Below, in pieces: positions 55,641 through 64,000 of a stretch of DNA of 64,000 nucleotides (the first letter of the stretch is position 1; each line of letters begins with the position of its first letter). The stretch comes from Patiria miniata (Eukaryota; Echinodermata; Asteroidea; Valvatida; Asterinidae). The notes beneath the pieces are model-generated. The model was given only the letters and a program-made list of their open reading frames with translations, was not told the DNA's origin and did no database searches. Location: assembly GCF_015706575.1 (NCBI RefSeq), contig NW_024037064.1, forward strand, positions 6,137,427 through 6,201,426, in the 5' to 3' direction. Both the position numbers and the translations under genes were made by a program.

Positions 55641-55937
55641 ATGATTGCACTGACGAGGATCGATGTTGTTGTAAACTGCCTTTTTGCCCTTGTATTGTAG
55701 AAAGTAGTTTGTGTGTGCTCACAAGTGTGTGACAAGTAAGGCTTGAGATGTGTGTGTGTGGTTGAATTTGTAATGAACATAAAGTAGAAAAAAACGGTGA
55801 AATAACTATGTAAAGAAATGTAGCTGCATATGGTTATTACAAATGAAGTGATAATGAAGTGGACTGATTTGATATCCAAAAAAATATAAGATTGCGTCTA
55901 TTGTATTTTTGTTTTGGTAAGTTACGTATATGGGATG

Positions 55938-56248
55938 CAAGGGCGGATCCAGAACACCATTTTTTGGAGGGCCCAAAAAAAATTTGGTCCCCCCAAAAAG
56001 TGGGTCAAAAAAATTACGGCGTGGGGTTCGGGGCCCGCTTAAGGGCCCCGAATATTTTTTGGATTCTAGATGCTCTGTGGTGCGATCTGAGGCAATTTCT
56101 GACCACTTTAACCAATTTATTTTGAGGAAAAGATGGTGGTGTACTCATTGCCTGCCTTTATTGCGATGTCACATTAAAAAAAAAAAAAATTGGTTTCGTT
56201 TGGGGGGGGGGCATGGCCCCCTTTGCCCCCCCCCTGGATCCGCCCTTG
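55938..56248. mobile_element. hAT-type MITE with near-perfect 8-bp TSD
   Basis: Termini are CAAGGGCGGATCCAG and CTGGATCCGCCCTTG. Flanks are ATGGGATG and ACGGGATG, seven of eight bases matching. The same termini occur at 13485. It is non-coding. Confidence 0.85.
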
Positions 56249-56659
56249 ACGGGATGTCGTCTTATTGGGATCTTTAATATTGTGACCAAAATCGCTCTGC
56301 CTTTGTGAAATGTTTGGACACATATTATTCAGTCAGGTTCACTGTAGGCTTTAAAAATGATCCTGTGAGAAATTGTTCTTTTATTCAATCCACATTTTTT
56401 TTCCTAGTATGGTTTCACTTACCAATTGTTCACATGAAAAAAGGGCACGTGTTATGATGAAGAAGAATTTCTAGAAAGCCTAATTATCTTACAATGGTGA
56501 CTAATTTCCCCAGAGTTAGTTTTTCTTACAGATTTTAGCGACAGGGGTTTTATATAACGCAACTGGTTAATGGCAGAAGTGTGTGTTTACAACAGGCATT
56601 GTGTAGTGTACGGAAATACTGTGCATTTTTCAATAGCAAACGCTGATCAGTGCGAGTGA

Positions 56660-56760
56660 CTCATTTGCATATACGCTGCGCACGTTTAGCCAATTGTAGC
56701 GCGTGGGCAGTTCGTGGCCTAGTTTTTGACGGCCAGAACTTTATAAAAGGCGAGCGTCGA
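56660..56760 (+). promoter_or_regulatory. Promoter-like cluster: octamer, CCAAT, TATA
   Basis: ATTTGCAT (about 56672), CCAAT (about 56700) and TTTATAAAAGG (about 56741) occur in order within 80 bp of CpG-containing sequence. A TATA box with upstream CCAAT and octamer sites is a classic strong RNA polymerase II promoter arrangement, known for example from histone H2B genes. The downstream sequence is interrupted at 56860 by a mariner-like element and no coding exon is recognisable, so the gene is unknown. It may be part of another element's LTR. Confidence 0.35.
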
Positions 56761-57497
56761 TCACCAGCATTTGGGTGGCTAGGTTTGAAGTTTATATCGT
56801 TAGTAAGCGTTCAAGTGCTGTGAACTTAGTCATCATTCAAGTGCCGTGAAGAACTTATACAGCGTGTGTCAATAAAAACGCAGGATTCAAAGCGATTTTT
56901 TTTCTGAGAAAATTATGCTACTGGTGGGCCTAATTTGATAAGGATTTGATTGTCCATAATTTCATCTTTGACAAGATTTTTGTTTGGTGGAATTTGTACT
57001 TTTGGTTCAAAAGTTATGACAAGTTTTGTGAAGCCCTTCTGAAGCGGGTTGGTCTGATTCAATGACCTTAACACAACGACCAGTTATGTACAATGCAGGT
57101 ATGCATCGAAGACAATTAAACCAGAACAAAACTTTCTTTGAAACAACTGATGATAAGTATCACTTAAATTTAATAACTGGACTATCATTGTTTCAAAGCA
57201 TCATGAATTATTGACTAATAACATTGATTGTGGACTAAACGATTATGTAAGCCTAATCCTGCCACATATGTCCTTCTTTGTGATCCACAAATACTTTCAC
57301 CTGTACTGAATTCAAACCTTTCATTAGGTATGTGTGATTTCACAAATCAGACCAGCTTGGAATTTATAACCCTTCTTCAATGTACTCTATCTCTTGACAG
57401 GATTGTCAAAATGAGATGGGATAAAAAGCATAGTGAAGAGAAGGAAAGATAATTTGAAAAGAGGGTTAACATTATGATGAATAGGGGTGGTTTATAT

Positions 57498-58140
57498 TGT
57501 AACGAAATATTGCTTCGCGCACTGGGCTTCCGTAGCTGCTGAGCGCTGGTACGCGGGCTGCGTTCTGTGCGGCAGTGCACGTCGCTGGTGCTCTGCGTGC
57601 AGTGTATATAAGCGCGCTGCACGTGCGTCGCGGGCGTCTTTCCGCTGCTTGCTCTTGCTCCGTGCGGACGAAAGCAAGTACGCTCTGTCGTTGCTCGCTG
57701 GCTGTTGGATTGGCGGGATTAGGCTGTACCCCGTGAACCCTGGTTGCGGAGTGAGTAGCTGCGTCTTAGGCTTGTCGGTCCCGATGTCTATTGTAATTAC
57801 CCGATTGGTGATTGTTTGTGATTCTTAATTATAAAGTCCCCAAGAGATAATCATCGTTGGTGTACGAATCAACCCTGTAGTTAGCGCCTATATAGGAACC
57901 TGTGAATTACCTTGAATAAATCAACCAGTTCAAGCATATAAGCCTGGTGTGGTGCATAATCTTTGACCCGTCTACCCTTGTGTGGTGAGCGTGTGTGCGT
58001 GGTGTGCAGACCTAGGCGCCTGGAGGTAGACTTCCCCCAAAACGAGTCCGCCCCTCAGGCCTCTGCGGTTACCGCTCGTCGTGGAGGCCGAAGCCCATTA
58101 TTTAGTTAGCGGCAGACGCCGCCTGGTAAAGTCCGCTACA
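57498..58140 (+). repeat. 5' LTR
   Basis: Starts TGTAACGAAATATTGC and ends AAGTCCGCTACA. It contains a TATATAA box at 57605-57611 in a GC-rich region and AATAAA at 57915-57920, which define likely U3/R/U5 signals. Confidence 0.93.
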
Positions 58141-58143
58141 AAT

Positions 58144-58161
58144 TGGTGTCAGAAGTGGGAT
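58144..58161 (+). promoter_or_regulatory. Primer-binding site, tRNA-Leu type
   Basis: TGGTGTCAGAAGTGGGAT begins three bases after the 5' LTR and is complementary to the usual 3' end of eukaryotic leucine tRNA including CCA. It would prime minus-strand cDNA synthesis. Confidence 0.75.
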
Positions 58162-58164
58162 AGG

Positions 58165-58335
58165 CGTTGGGTTTACTTCACCAGCATAGGACACATTTTA
58201 CTTCACCTGCATAGGACACATTTTACTTCACCTGCATAGGACACAATCATTTTCACCTGTATAGGACACACAATATTACTTCACCTGCATAGGACAAATT
58301 AAATCAATCGCCTGTTTAGGACCTACATTAGACAC
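58165..58335 (+). repeat. Tandem repeats in the retrotransposon leader
   Basis: About six imperfect 25-30-bp units of the form TTACTTCACCTGCATAGGAC. Their role is unknown; they lie where packaging or leader signals usually sit. Confidence 0.85.
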
Positions 58336-58344
58336 TAGCGAGTT

Positions 58345-58773
58345 ATGGAACAACAGCAGCAGCAACGGAGGTGGGAGGGACCTTACCTTATTTTGAAGAA
58401 GCTATCGGAGGTCACTTTCAGAATTCAGAGGAACCGACGGGGCAAGAAGAAAGTTGTTCATTTCGACCGACTAAAGCCCTATGAAGGCCGCCCACTCGTG
58501 CCTTGGGATGGGACAGAACCACGTGGAACACCTCGTCAACCACAGAGACAAGAAGGAGAATCAGAGATAGTAGGAGTGGAAAACGCTGAGGCGTTAGAAG
58601 AGACTGTATATGAGGAAGTAGAAGCGGAAGAAGCTAGGGAGCTTAGTGAACCAGGGCAAGAAATACCAGAAACCCTAGATGTACAAGAAGAAAGCCAAAG
58701 AGAGACTCTTGAACCTGTAGCCGGGAGAAGAAATCCACTTAGGCTTCGCCGTAAACCACAACGTTACTTGTAA
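58345..58773 (+). CDS. Truncated Gypsy integrase C-terminus (GPY/F domain)
   Basis: The 142-codon ORF starts MEQQQQQRRWEGPY. Residues 9-48 (WEGPYLILKKLSEVTFRIQ, then KKKVVHFDRLKPYEG) match the GPY/F module at the end of Ty3/Gypsy integrases, which helps multimerise integrase and bind DNA. A Glu-rich tail and a basic C-terminus (RRNPLRLRRKPQRYL) follow, as in full-length elements. The catalytic core is absent: an internal deletion joined a leader ATG and a Gln run to the tail. It cannot integrate DNA alone. Confidence 0.8.
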   Translation: MEQQQQQRRWEGPYLILKKLSEVTFRIQRNRRGKKKVVHFDRLKPYEGRPLVPWDGTEPRGTPRQPQRQEGESEIVGVENAEALEETVYEEVEAEEARELSEPGQEIPETLDVQEESQRETLEPVAGRRNPLRLRRKPQRYL

Positions 58774-58950
58774 CATCACACATAGAAAGAGGGACCTACG
58801 TAGGGTTAACCCAGGGAATCACCTCCTCTGAGGCGTGGATGTGTGAGGAGAGAGTGAATGAGTTGTGAAAAGTAGACACCCTAAAGGTTTAAGATAGCAG
58901 TGAGGACTAACCGTAATTTCATTCTGTAATTTGTCGACAGAGTCATCATC

Positions 58951-60144
58951 ATGAGAAACTCACCGCCGAAGAAGACACCAAGGGACCTTGATGAAGCAGC
59001 GACAGTGGAGTGCCCCACCTGCCATGATGTTTTTCTGCACAAGCGCAGTTTGGAGCGACACATCAAGGTGGAGCACGGCCCGCAAGAATATTATTGGTGT
59101 GGGCAATGTGAGCACAGAAACAACAGACGGGATAACCTACGGGCCCACTATCGCGACTGTCACCCATCGGCACAGAGAGAAGTAAGCCAGATTAGAGCTG
59201 AGACGTACGAATCCAGAGAGCGTGCTAGGCGCTCTAAAATCGAAGAGTCAGGCCACCGCTCCCACGAGAACCACCCTACCACAGCCGAGAGGGATAATGA
59301 AGCCAGACGCAAGGCAGAGACAAAGTCAGGCTCTTCTGGACGGGGCAGTGACCACCCGGACGCCGGTAACAACGAGAGAAAGCGTAGCCGAGCGACTGAT
59401 GCCGGAGACAAGCCATCAAAGAAGCGCCTTCGAGGTGAAAGTGCCCCAGCAACAGTGTCAAGAGCACCAAATGAACGCCAGGTTGAGGAGAAGCGACCGG
59501 CCACAAGGGCGCGCAGGGTGAAGGCTCCTTCCACGATCTCTCGTGCCCCCGCCGACGAGGCGATGGAGCTCTCCAGCTCTGAGAAAGCAAAGGAGAAAGC
59601 TGAGTCACCTACACAGGTGGTGGTATCTATAGCAGCAGAAAACACCTCAGGAGGTGATTTGCTGGGCACGGACGTGCCGCAAGCGGCCACAGAGGTCGAG
59701 ATACCCACAACTGCAGCGGATGGTGAGGATGAGAGTGTACCGGAGATAATGGTGTCTGCATCACCGAGTATGTGGGAGAATGAGGGGTCCGGGAGCCCAC
59801 AGCGAGAATGGCAACCTGTCAGGCCAGGAGGAAAACCGTTAAGCATGATGAGGTTGATTCGTTGTCTGGGAGAAAATCCCGAGGAAGGCGCCGCAGAGAC
59901 GGAGGGCCTGCGCATGCCATCCACACCCTTCCAGATCAACAAGCTGCTGCCTGGACAAATGGTCCGCTGGAGGGAGGTAAAGGAGACCTACCTATACAAG
60001 GGCGACGACAAGGTAATCAAAGGTGAAACGTCTCGAGAATTCGATGTTTTTACTTTCGGCCCTATGCTGAGCAAGTGGAGTCCAAGGGGAAAGAGCCGGG
60101 CACCGCACCACCTGGTCAGAGTCGACACCTGTGCAGGCTGGTGA
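58951..60144 (+). CDS. C2H2 zinc-finger accessory protein of the LTR element
   Basis: The 397-codon ORF is intact. Residues 23-44 (CPTCHDVF, then HIKVEH) and about 50-71 (CGQCEH, then HYRDCH) form two C2H2 fingers. Residues 75-290 are charged, Ala/Ser/Glu-rich and probably disordered, with a basic patch (KPSKKRLRGE) that could be a nuclear signal. A more ordered C-terminal part (about 320-390) includes LLPGQMVRWREVKETYLYKG. It lies between the integrase tail and the 3' LTR, where accessory or env-like genes sit. I do not know its function; nucleic-acid binding is a reasonable guess. Its ATG lies 178 nt after the previous stop. Confidence 0.75.
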   Translation: MRNSPPKKTPRDLDEAATVECPTCHDVFLHKRSLERHIKVEHGPQEYYWCGQCEHRNNRRDNLRAHYRDCHPSAQREVSQIRAETYESRERARRSKIEESGHRSHENHPTTAERDNEARRKAETKSGSSGRGSDHPDAGNNERKRSRATDAGDKPSKKRLRGESAPATVSRAPNERQVEEKRPATRARRVKAPSTISRAPADEAMELSSSEKAKEKAESPTQVVVSIAAENTSGGDLLGTDVPQAATEVEIPTTAADGEDESVPEIMVSASPSMWENEGSGSPQREWQPVRPGGKPLSMMRLIRCLGENPEEGAAETEGLRMPSTPFQINKLLPGQMVRWREVKETYLYKGDDKVIKGETSREFDVFTFGPMLSKWSPRGKSRAPHHLVRVDTCAGW

Positions 60145-60341
60145 GGACGGAGGGTGACCAAGCAGGAGCACCCTACAAGGATAACGACCTAGTTGACGCC
60201 ATGATCGGCACTGTTCAGCGGGTGGCAGAGACTGACGTACGGGAAGTCTACGTGGATGGAGAGAGAGTAACGAAGGACAAGACAAAGCGGGTCTTCGACT
60301 GCAGTTTCCAGGTGGGAGTTGCAGTGAACAGAAAACCATAG
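60075..60341 (+). CDS. Small overlapping ORF, possible continuation of the zinc-finger protein
   Basis: Open in a different frame over the last 70 nt of the zinc-finger ORF and beyond. It encodes about 88 residues including DLVDAMIGTVQRV and VREVYVDGERVTKDKTKRVF, which look like a folded segment. It might be reached by a frameshift or be a decayed C-terminus of the same gene. I recognise no family. Confidence 0.35.
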   Translation: MESKGKEPGTAPPGQSRHLCRLVRTEGDQAGAPYKDNDLVDAMIGTVQRVAETDVREVYVDGERVTKDKTKRVFDCSFQVGVAVNRKP

Positions 60342-60344
60342 CTG

Positions 60345-60837
60345 TACCGGGACGTTTAAACTTTTAAGTTTGATGTTAACACCTTGAAGGACTTTTTTAG
60401 TGTTGCCGAGTTCGACCTTCTAGGCGTTTAGGCGTTAGGCGTCAATGTTTCTAAGAAAAGATCTCAGGTTTAAAGTCAAACCTGTAAAGGCTCTTATAAG
60501 GATAAGGTCTTATTGTTGTTTAACTAAAGTTTTATGAAAGAGTTTTTGTAAACGACCTTAGGTTTAAAGTCAAACCTGTATAGGCTCTTGAGGATAGGGT
60601 CTTATTGTTGTTTTACGTAAAGTTTTATGAAAGAGATTTGTAGCCTTATATTTTTGTAAAAGAAAGCCTTACGTAGTTTTCTGAAGTTTAAAGACTTTTT
60701 GAAATTAGGTCAGTATTGTTCTTGTTTAAACAAACACCTAAGAGACTTTAGGACACCTTACTTAAGGCGCAATATTTCTTTTAAAGTTTTGCTAAGCTGA
60801 ATGGTCAAGGGGACTGACCAGCCTTGAGGTGCGGCTG
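60345..60837 (+). repeat. Retrotransposon 3' non-coding region with direct repeats
   Basis: About 90-bp direct repeats: TTTAAAGTCAAACCTGTA and GGTCTTATTGTTGTTT occur near 60470-60540 and again near 60552-60628. No ORF. Confidence 0.8.
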
Positions 60838-61480
60838 TGTAACGAAATATTGCTTCGCGCACTGGGCTTCCGTAGCTGCTGAGCGCTGGTACGCGGGCTG
60901 CGTTCTGTGCGGCAGTGCACGTCGCTGGTGCTCTGCGTGCAGTGTATATAAGCGCGCTGCACGTGCGTCGCGGGCGTCTTTCCGCTGCTTGGTCTTGCTC
61001 CGTGCGGACGAAAGCAAGTACGCTCTGTCGTTGCTCGCTGGCTGTTGGATTGGCGGGATTAGGCTGTACCCCGTGAACCCTGGTTGCGGGGTGAGTAGCT
61101 GCGTCTTAGGCTTGTCGGTCCCGATGTCTATTGTAATTACCCGATTGGTGATTGTTTGTGATTCTTAATTATAAAGTCCCCAAGAGATAATCATCGTTGG
61201 TGTACGAATCAACCCTGTAATTAGCGCCTATATAGGAACCTGTGAATTACCTTGAATAAATCAACCAGTTCAAGCATATAAGCCTGGTGTGGTGCATAAT
61301 CTTTGCCGTGTCTACCCTTGTGTGGTGAGCGTGTGTGCGTGGTGTGCAGACCTAGGCGCCTGGAGGTAGACTTCCCCCAAAACGAGTCCGCCCCTCAGGC
61401 CTCTGCGGTTACCGCTCGTCGTGGAGGCCGAAGCCCATTATTTAGTCAGCGGCAGACGCCGCCTGGTAAAGTCCGCTACA
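60838..61480 (+). repeat. 3' LTR
   Basis: Same length and ends as 57498-58140. TATATAA at 60945-60951, AATAAA at 61255-61260. Its seven differences from the 5' LTR include three clustered near 61305. Confidence 0.93.
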
Positions 61481-61533
61481 ATATTCTTAATATTTTTGTT
61501 TCTAATCCTGCATTTTTATTGACACACGCTGTA

Positions 61534-63500
61534 TCTAGTACAATCTAATCGTCAATTAAAAGGGAGAATCCACCTCTCCTTTCCATTTCTTTGGAGAAAA
61601 TATCGTGTATCGCATCATCCTAGGTAAAGTTGTGTGAGATGTCTTCAACTTTTGTGACAAAGGCCTCCTCCTACCCTGTTATCTGATCAATGTAGTAATA
61701 TGGCATTCAAATAAACTAATGTGACCACACGCAAATGGCTGCACGACACCCTTCCATAGACCAGTGCTGTGCAAAACTTAGTATACAGAATGGTACTCCA
61801 AATCTCGGATGCTTTTGAATTGTTTTGCATTTACACAAACAAAAGCAATACATGTAAATTTAAACCCTGAATAAGAGACGCCTTTTTGCCAGAATAGCAT
61901 TTGCCTCAGCTTTTATACCAATAAGAAAAAATCCCGACAAGTTCACGTGCCGCCAAATAGACGTTTCATTTGAGTGTTTGTGCTTCATTCTTTATCAAAT
62001 CCTTTCTGTAAATGAATGTAAATTATGCATAAAATGGCAAATATTATGATTCCAGTTTGGTAACTTTTCTATAGATCTTTAACCTTGACTGTTTATGTAA
62101 TGTACCTTTAAAGTGGTCCAGTGGTGTAAGGACAGTATAATGTGGATTTCATTTACTATTCAACTGTAGGCCTATGTCCATATTGAGAATTACTAAACCA
62201 GTGTTCATACTGTTAAACAATTCATGTATAATATATACATGTAGAATGTGGCATTCCCAAATGACACATTTTTGTCAGAGGACAGTCATGTTTGCTCATT
62301 CAGGACCAATCGTTGCAATTGTTGTATTTGCAAAAATGTTTCTGTGTTTCTGATTATGTTGAAATAGGTACAAGTGGACAATTTGCTTGTTTTTATCATT
62401 GCAAGCCTCTTCAAAGTATTGATGACACTAGATTTGTTTGTTCCAAGTATGATAACTTTTCTCGTACCAAAAATAACATTTTTGTTTCTAACAGTTTTGA
62501 TATTTTGCAGTTGCCCAGGTGATAACAGTCGTTTATAACATGCCCAAATGCAACCATTCAATTTGGTAAAAGTCGTTCTGCAGGAGAGCAAAAGTATACT
62601 TTGAATCAACGTTTTGATTTCACATTGGGAATTGTAAACTTAATGTTAGTAATGTGTAACTGTTGCTGCTGGCATGACACGTGAAAGAAGATTTCGATTA
62701 AAATGAGATTTACACACTGTAACTGCAAAGCCGAACTGATTGCAATTTTATGACGGTTTTTTTTGTACTCATTAATTCACACATTTCAAGGGATATGGGA
62801 TGGGATCATTTGCATTTATCCCATAAGTAACCTACCGAATTGTAATCAAAAAGCTCACTTGGATTAAAGATCGTACTGGTACTAAACACCCCATGAAATT
62901 ATTCCATCTGGCTTGCTGTCATTCAGAAGAAATCAAGAAATGTAGGTGATTGCCAATGATAGGTCAATCGACTGATTATTGGAAATAAGATTTCTATATG
63001 GACGAAATCGCATTTGGTGATAAAAAGTTTGTGCATGGTTATTTCACTCTTTTCTTGAAAAGTGTAATATCCAAAGCTTCAACATGTTAGGTTTTGAGTA
63101 TTATTCTGTGGAACAGTGATGATATATTGATGATTACATGTATTGGAAACGAACAAAATGCACGAAATACAAATGTTCCTTTATATGCCTTTAAGCCATG
63201 GTTTACAAACTACATAATTGTGATTTTTATCTTGTGATCATTAATGTGCAACTCTGTAAGATAAGGTCATCACTCAGGCACGAACTCCAAGTCAGGATAA
63301 TCTGCTGACTTCTGGATAGTTTGGTTTCTGTCATAACCACAAAGGAGAACTGACTCGGTGCATTATAATAACGTGAAAGTTGAAATTGACTAAGAAATTG
63401 ACTGGGAAATTGACTGGAGCTGGTTTGACCCTGTGACCTTCGGATTCCTGTTCTGGTACGGTAATCCGGAACGGTCATCCTTCTACAGTCAATTTGTTAA
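61534..63500. other. Unassigned, no supported gene
   Basis: AT-rich sequence with a few short open frames but no domain or splice pattern that I can support. Confidence 0.3.
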
Positions 63501-63546
63501 TTTAACTTGAAAATAAGATTTGAAGGTTTGCATGGTGGAAAGATAC

Positions 63547-63822
63547 TAAGACAAGATAAGTTTGCGGTAGCACCATGTGAATAAATCAGTCAAGTTGTAT
63601 CCTCAGCTTCACCGGTTTGGAGCTTTACCAGTTTGCATCCTTCTCATGCCTCACTGCACCCATCCTTATAACATCGCATCATCGTTGGAATCCCTCATTC
63701 TCCTGACGACGGGCAGAGCATACAGTTCGAATACTGTTAAGTCCCTCCCGTTCTTTTCAGAACCACACATACTCACAAAAATATTTATTCACATGGTGCT
63801 ACCACAAACTTATCTTGTCTTA
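63547..63822. mobile_element. Foldback element with 40-bp inverted arms
   Basis: TAAGACAAGATAAGTTTGCG (63547) pairs with the arm ending AACTTATCTTGTCTTA (63822), and CACCATGTGAATAAAT with ATTTATTCACATGGTG. TTAACTTGAAAATAA occurs directly on both sides (63502-63516 and 63820-63834). Related fragments appear at 31590-31740 and 32733-32850. It is non-coding. Confidence 0.6.
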
Positions 63823-63976
63823 ACTTGAAAATAAAAATTAAATATCTGATATTTGCACCGTTTGGCGGAAGTAAGTTTATTGGTAAACTATGAGTAGAGA
63901 TATGTTGGAATTTGTAAGTCATTTGTATTATTTGTTATTGGTGCAGAAACATTTCTGATCTCTTTTGTTTTTCCAG

Positions 63977-64000
63977 ATATGTTTGGCAAAGTTTAAGACG
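63977..64000 (+). other. Possible start of an exon at the window edge
   Basis: TTTTGTTTTTCCAG is a strong acceptor-like site, followed by 24 nt open in two frames. Too little remains to judge. Confidence 0.15.

Larger units (their letters stand above)
57498..61480 (+). mobile_element. Non-autonomous Ty3/Gypsy-type LTR retrotransposon
   Basis: Two 643-bp LTRs with TG...CA ends are 3340 bp apart and flanked by ATAT (57494-57497 and 61481-61484; ATATT if one base is shared). Behind the 5' LTR lies a primer-binding site; in order inside are an integrase-tail ORF, a zinc-finger ORF and a repeat-rich 3' region. gag, protease, RT, RNase H and the integrase core are missing. I count seven LTR mismatches, so the insertion is young. 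I could not point to a clean polypurine tract; GGTCAAGGGGACTGA at 60802 is the nearest candidate. Confidence 0.88.
56860..61531. mobile_element. Mariner-like element split by an LTR retrotransposon
   Basis: The left terminus CAGCGTGTGTCAATAAAAAC and the right terminus, its complement ending GACACACGCTG at 61531, are flanked by TA (56858-56859 and 61532-61533), as for Tc1/mariner elements. Without the inserted LTR element it is about 685 bp. I see no transposase, so it is a non-autonomous or internally deleted copy. Confidence 0.75.

Noticed and set aside
57487-57828. 113-codon ORF repeated at 60824
   Set aside because: It lies in both LTRs; the duplication explains it and there is no domain.

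Overview
The window is animal nuclear DNA: AT-rich, intron-containing and mostly repetitive. It holds a NACHT/LRR receptor exon, Helitron, CR1-like, RTE-like, Ty3/Gypsy, hAT, PIF-like and mariner-like elements, and one 500-N assembly gap. NLR-type receptors together with this mobile-element mix suggest a marine invertebrate, perhaps a deuterostome such as an echinoderm, hemichordate or cephalochordate. That is an inference; nothing here fixes the species.

Layout. 1-13200: an NLR gene on the + strand. Three small phase 1-1 exons (612-734, 1760-1804, 2249-2293, the last two being a tandem duplicate) can splice in frame to one large exon (10916-13200) carrying NACHT, a winged-helix-like region and leucine-rich repeats. 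The 8.6 kb last intron is filled by Helitron-like non-autonomous elements, a (CCTT)n tract of about 800 bp, hairpin arrays, paired TGACGTCA palindromes and a CAACAT-type simple tract. 13485-14148: a hAT-type MITE containing the gap. 16.8-26.5 kb: a large Helitron of the Helentron/Helitron2 type. It encodes a PHD finger, a herpesvirus-tegument-DUB-like (C76-like) cysteine peptidase, an OTU peptidase, basic repeats, and an intact Rep + Pif1-like helicase + EEP endonuclease frame; the upstream frames are frameshifted. 28.2-31.2 kb: a foldback element, a decayed RTE-like retrotransposon and a tRNA-like inverted pair. 31.4-36.5 kb: mostly unassigned, with a tandem pair of exon-like segments.

36.5-41.65 kb: minus-strand copies of the repeat family in the NLR intron, more hairpin arrays, and a GC-rich inverted-repeat element. 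42.4-50.1 kb: degenerate tandem repeats, an ACCATT-type satellite, a nearly perfect 2155-bp tandem duplication, and a 5'-truncated CR1-like element on the minus strand whose C-terminal codons are split by a 639-bp MITE with a TTA target duplication. 50.5-52.6 kb: a second foldback element and a second copy of that MITE. 53.3-54.45 kb: a diverged paralogue of the first NLR linker exon and its flanks, with an in-frame stop. 54.5-56.3 kb: two more hAT MITEs with 8-bp target duplications. 56.86-61.53 kb: a mariner-like element split by a young LTR retrotransposon that has lost gag and most of pol but keeps an integrase tail and an intact C2H2 zinc-finger ORF. 61.5-64 kb: nothing recognisable except a foldback at 63.5-63.8 kb.

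How it works together: one host immune-receptor gene sits in a transposon-dense locus. The Helentron could in principle have supplied enzymes in trans for the hairpin/CTCTAG-ended elements; this is untested. Nested insertions with readable target duplications allow relative dating: satellite, then CR1, then PIF-like MITE; mariner-like, then LTR element; satellite, then hAT MITE, then the 2155-bp duplication.
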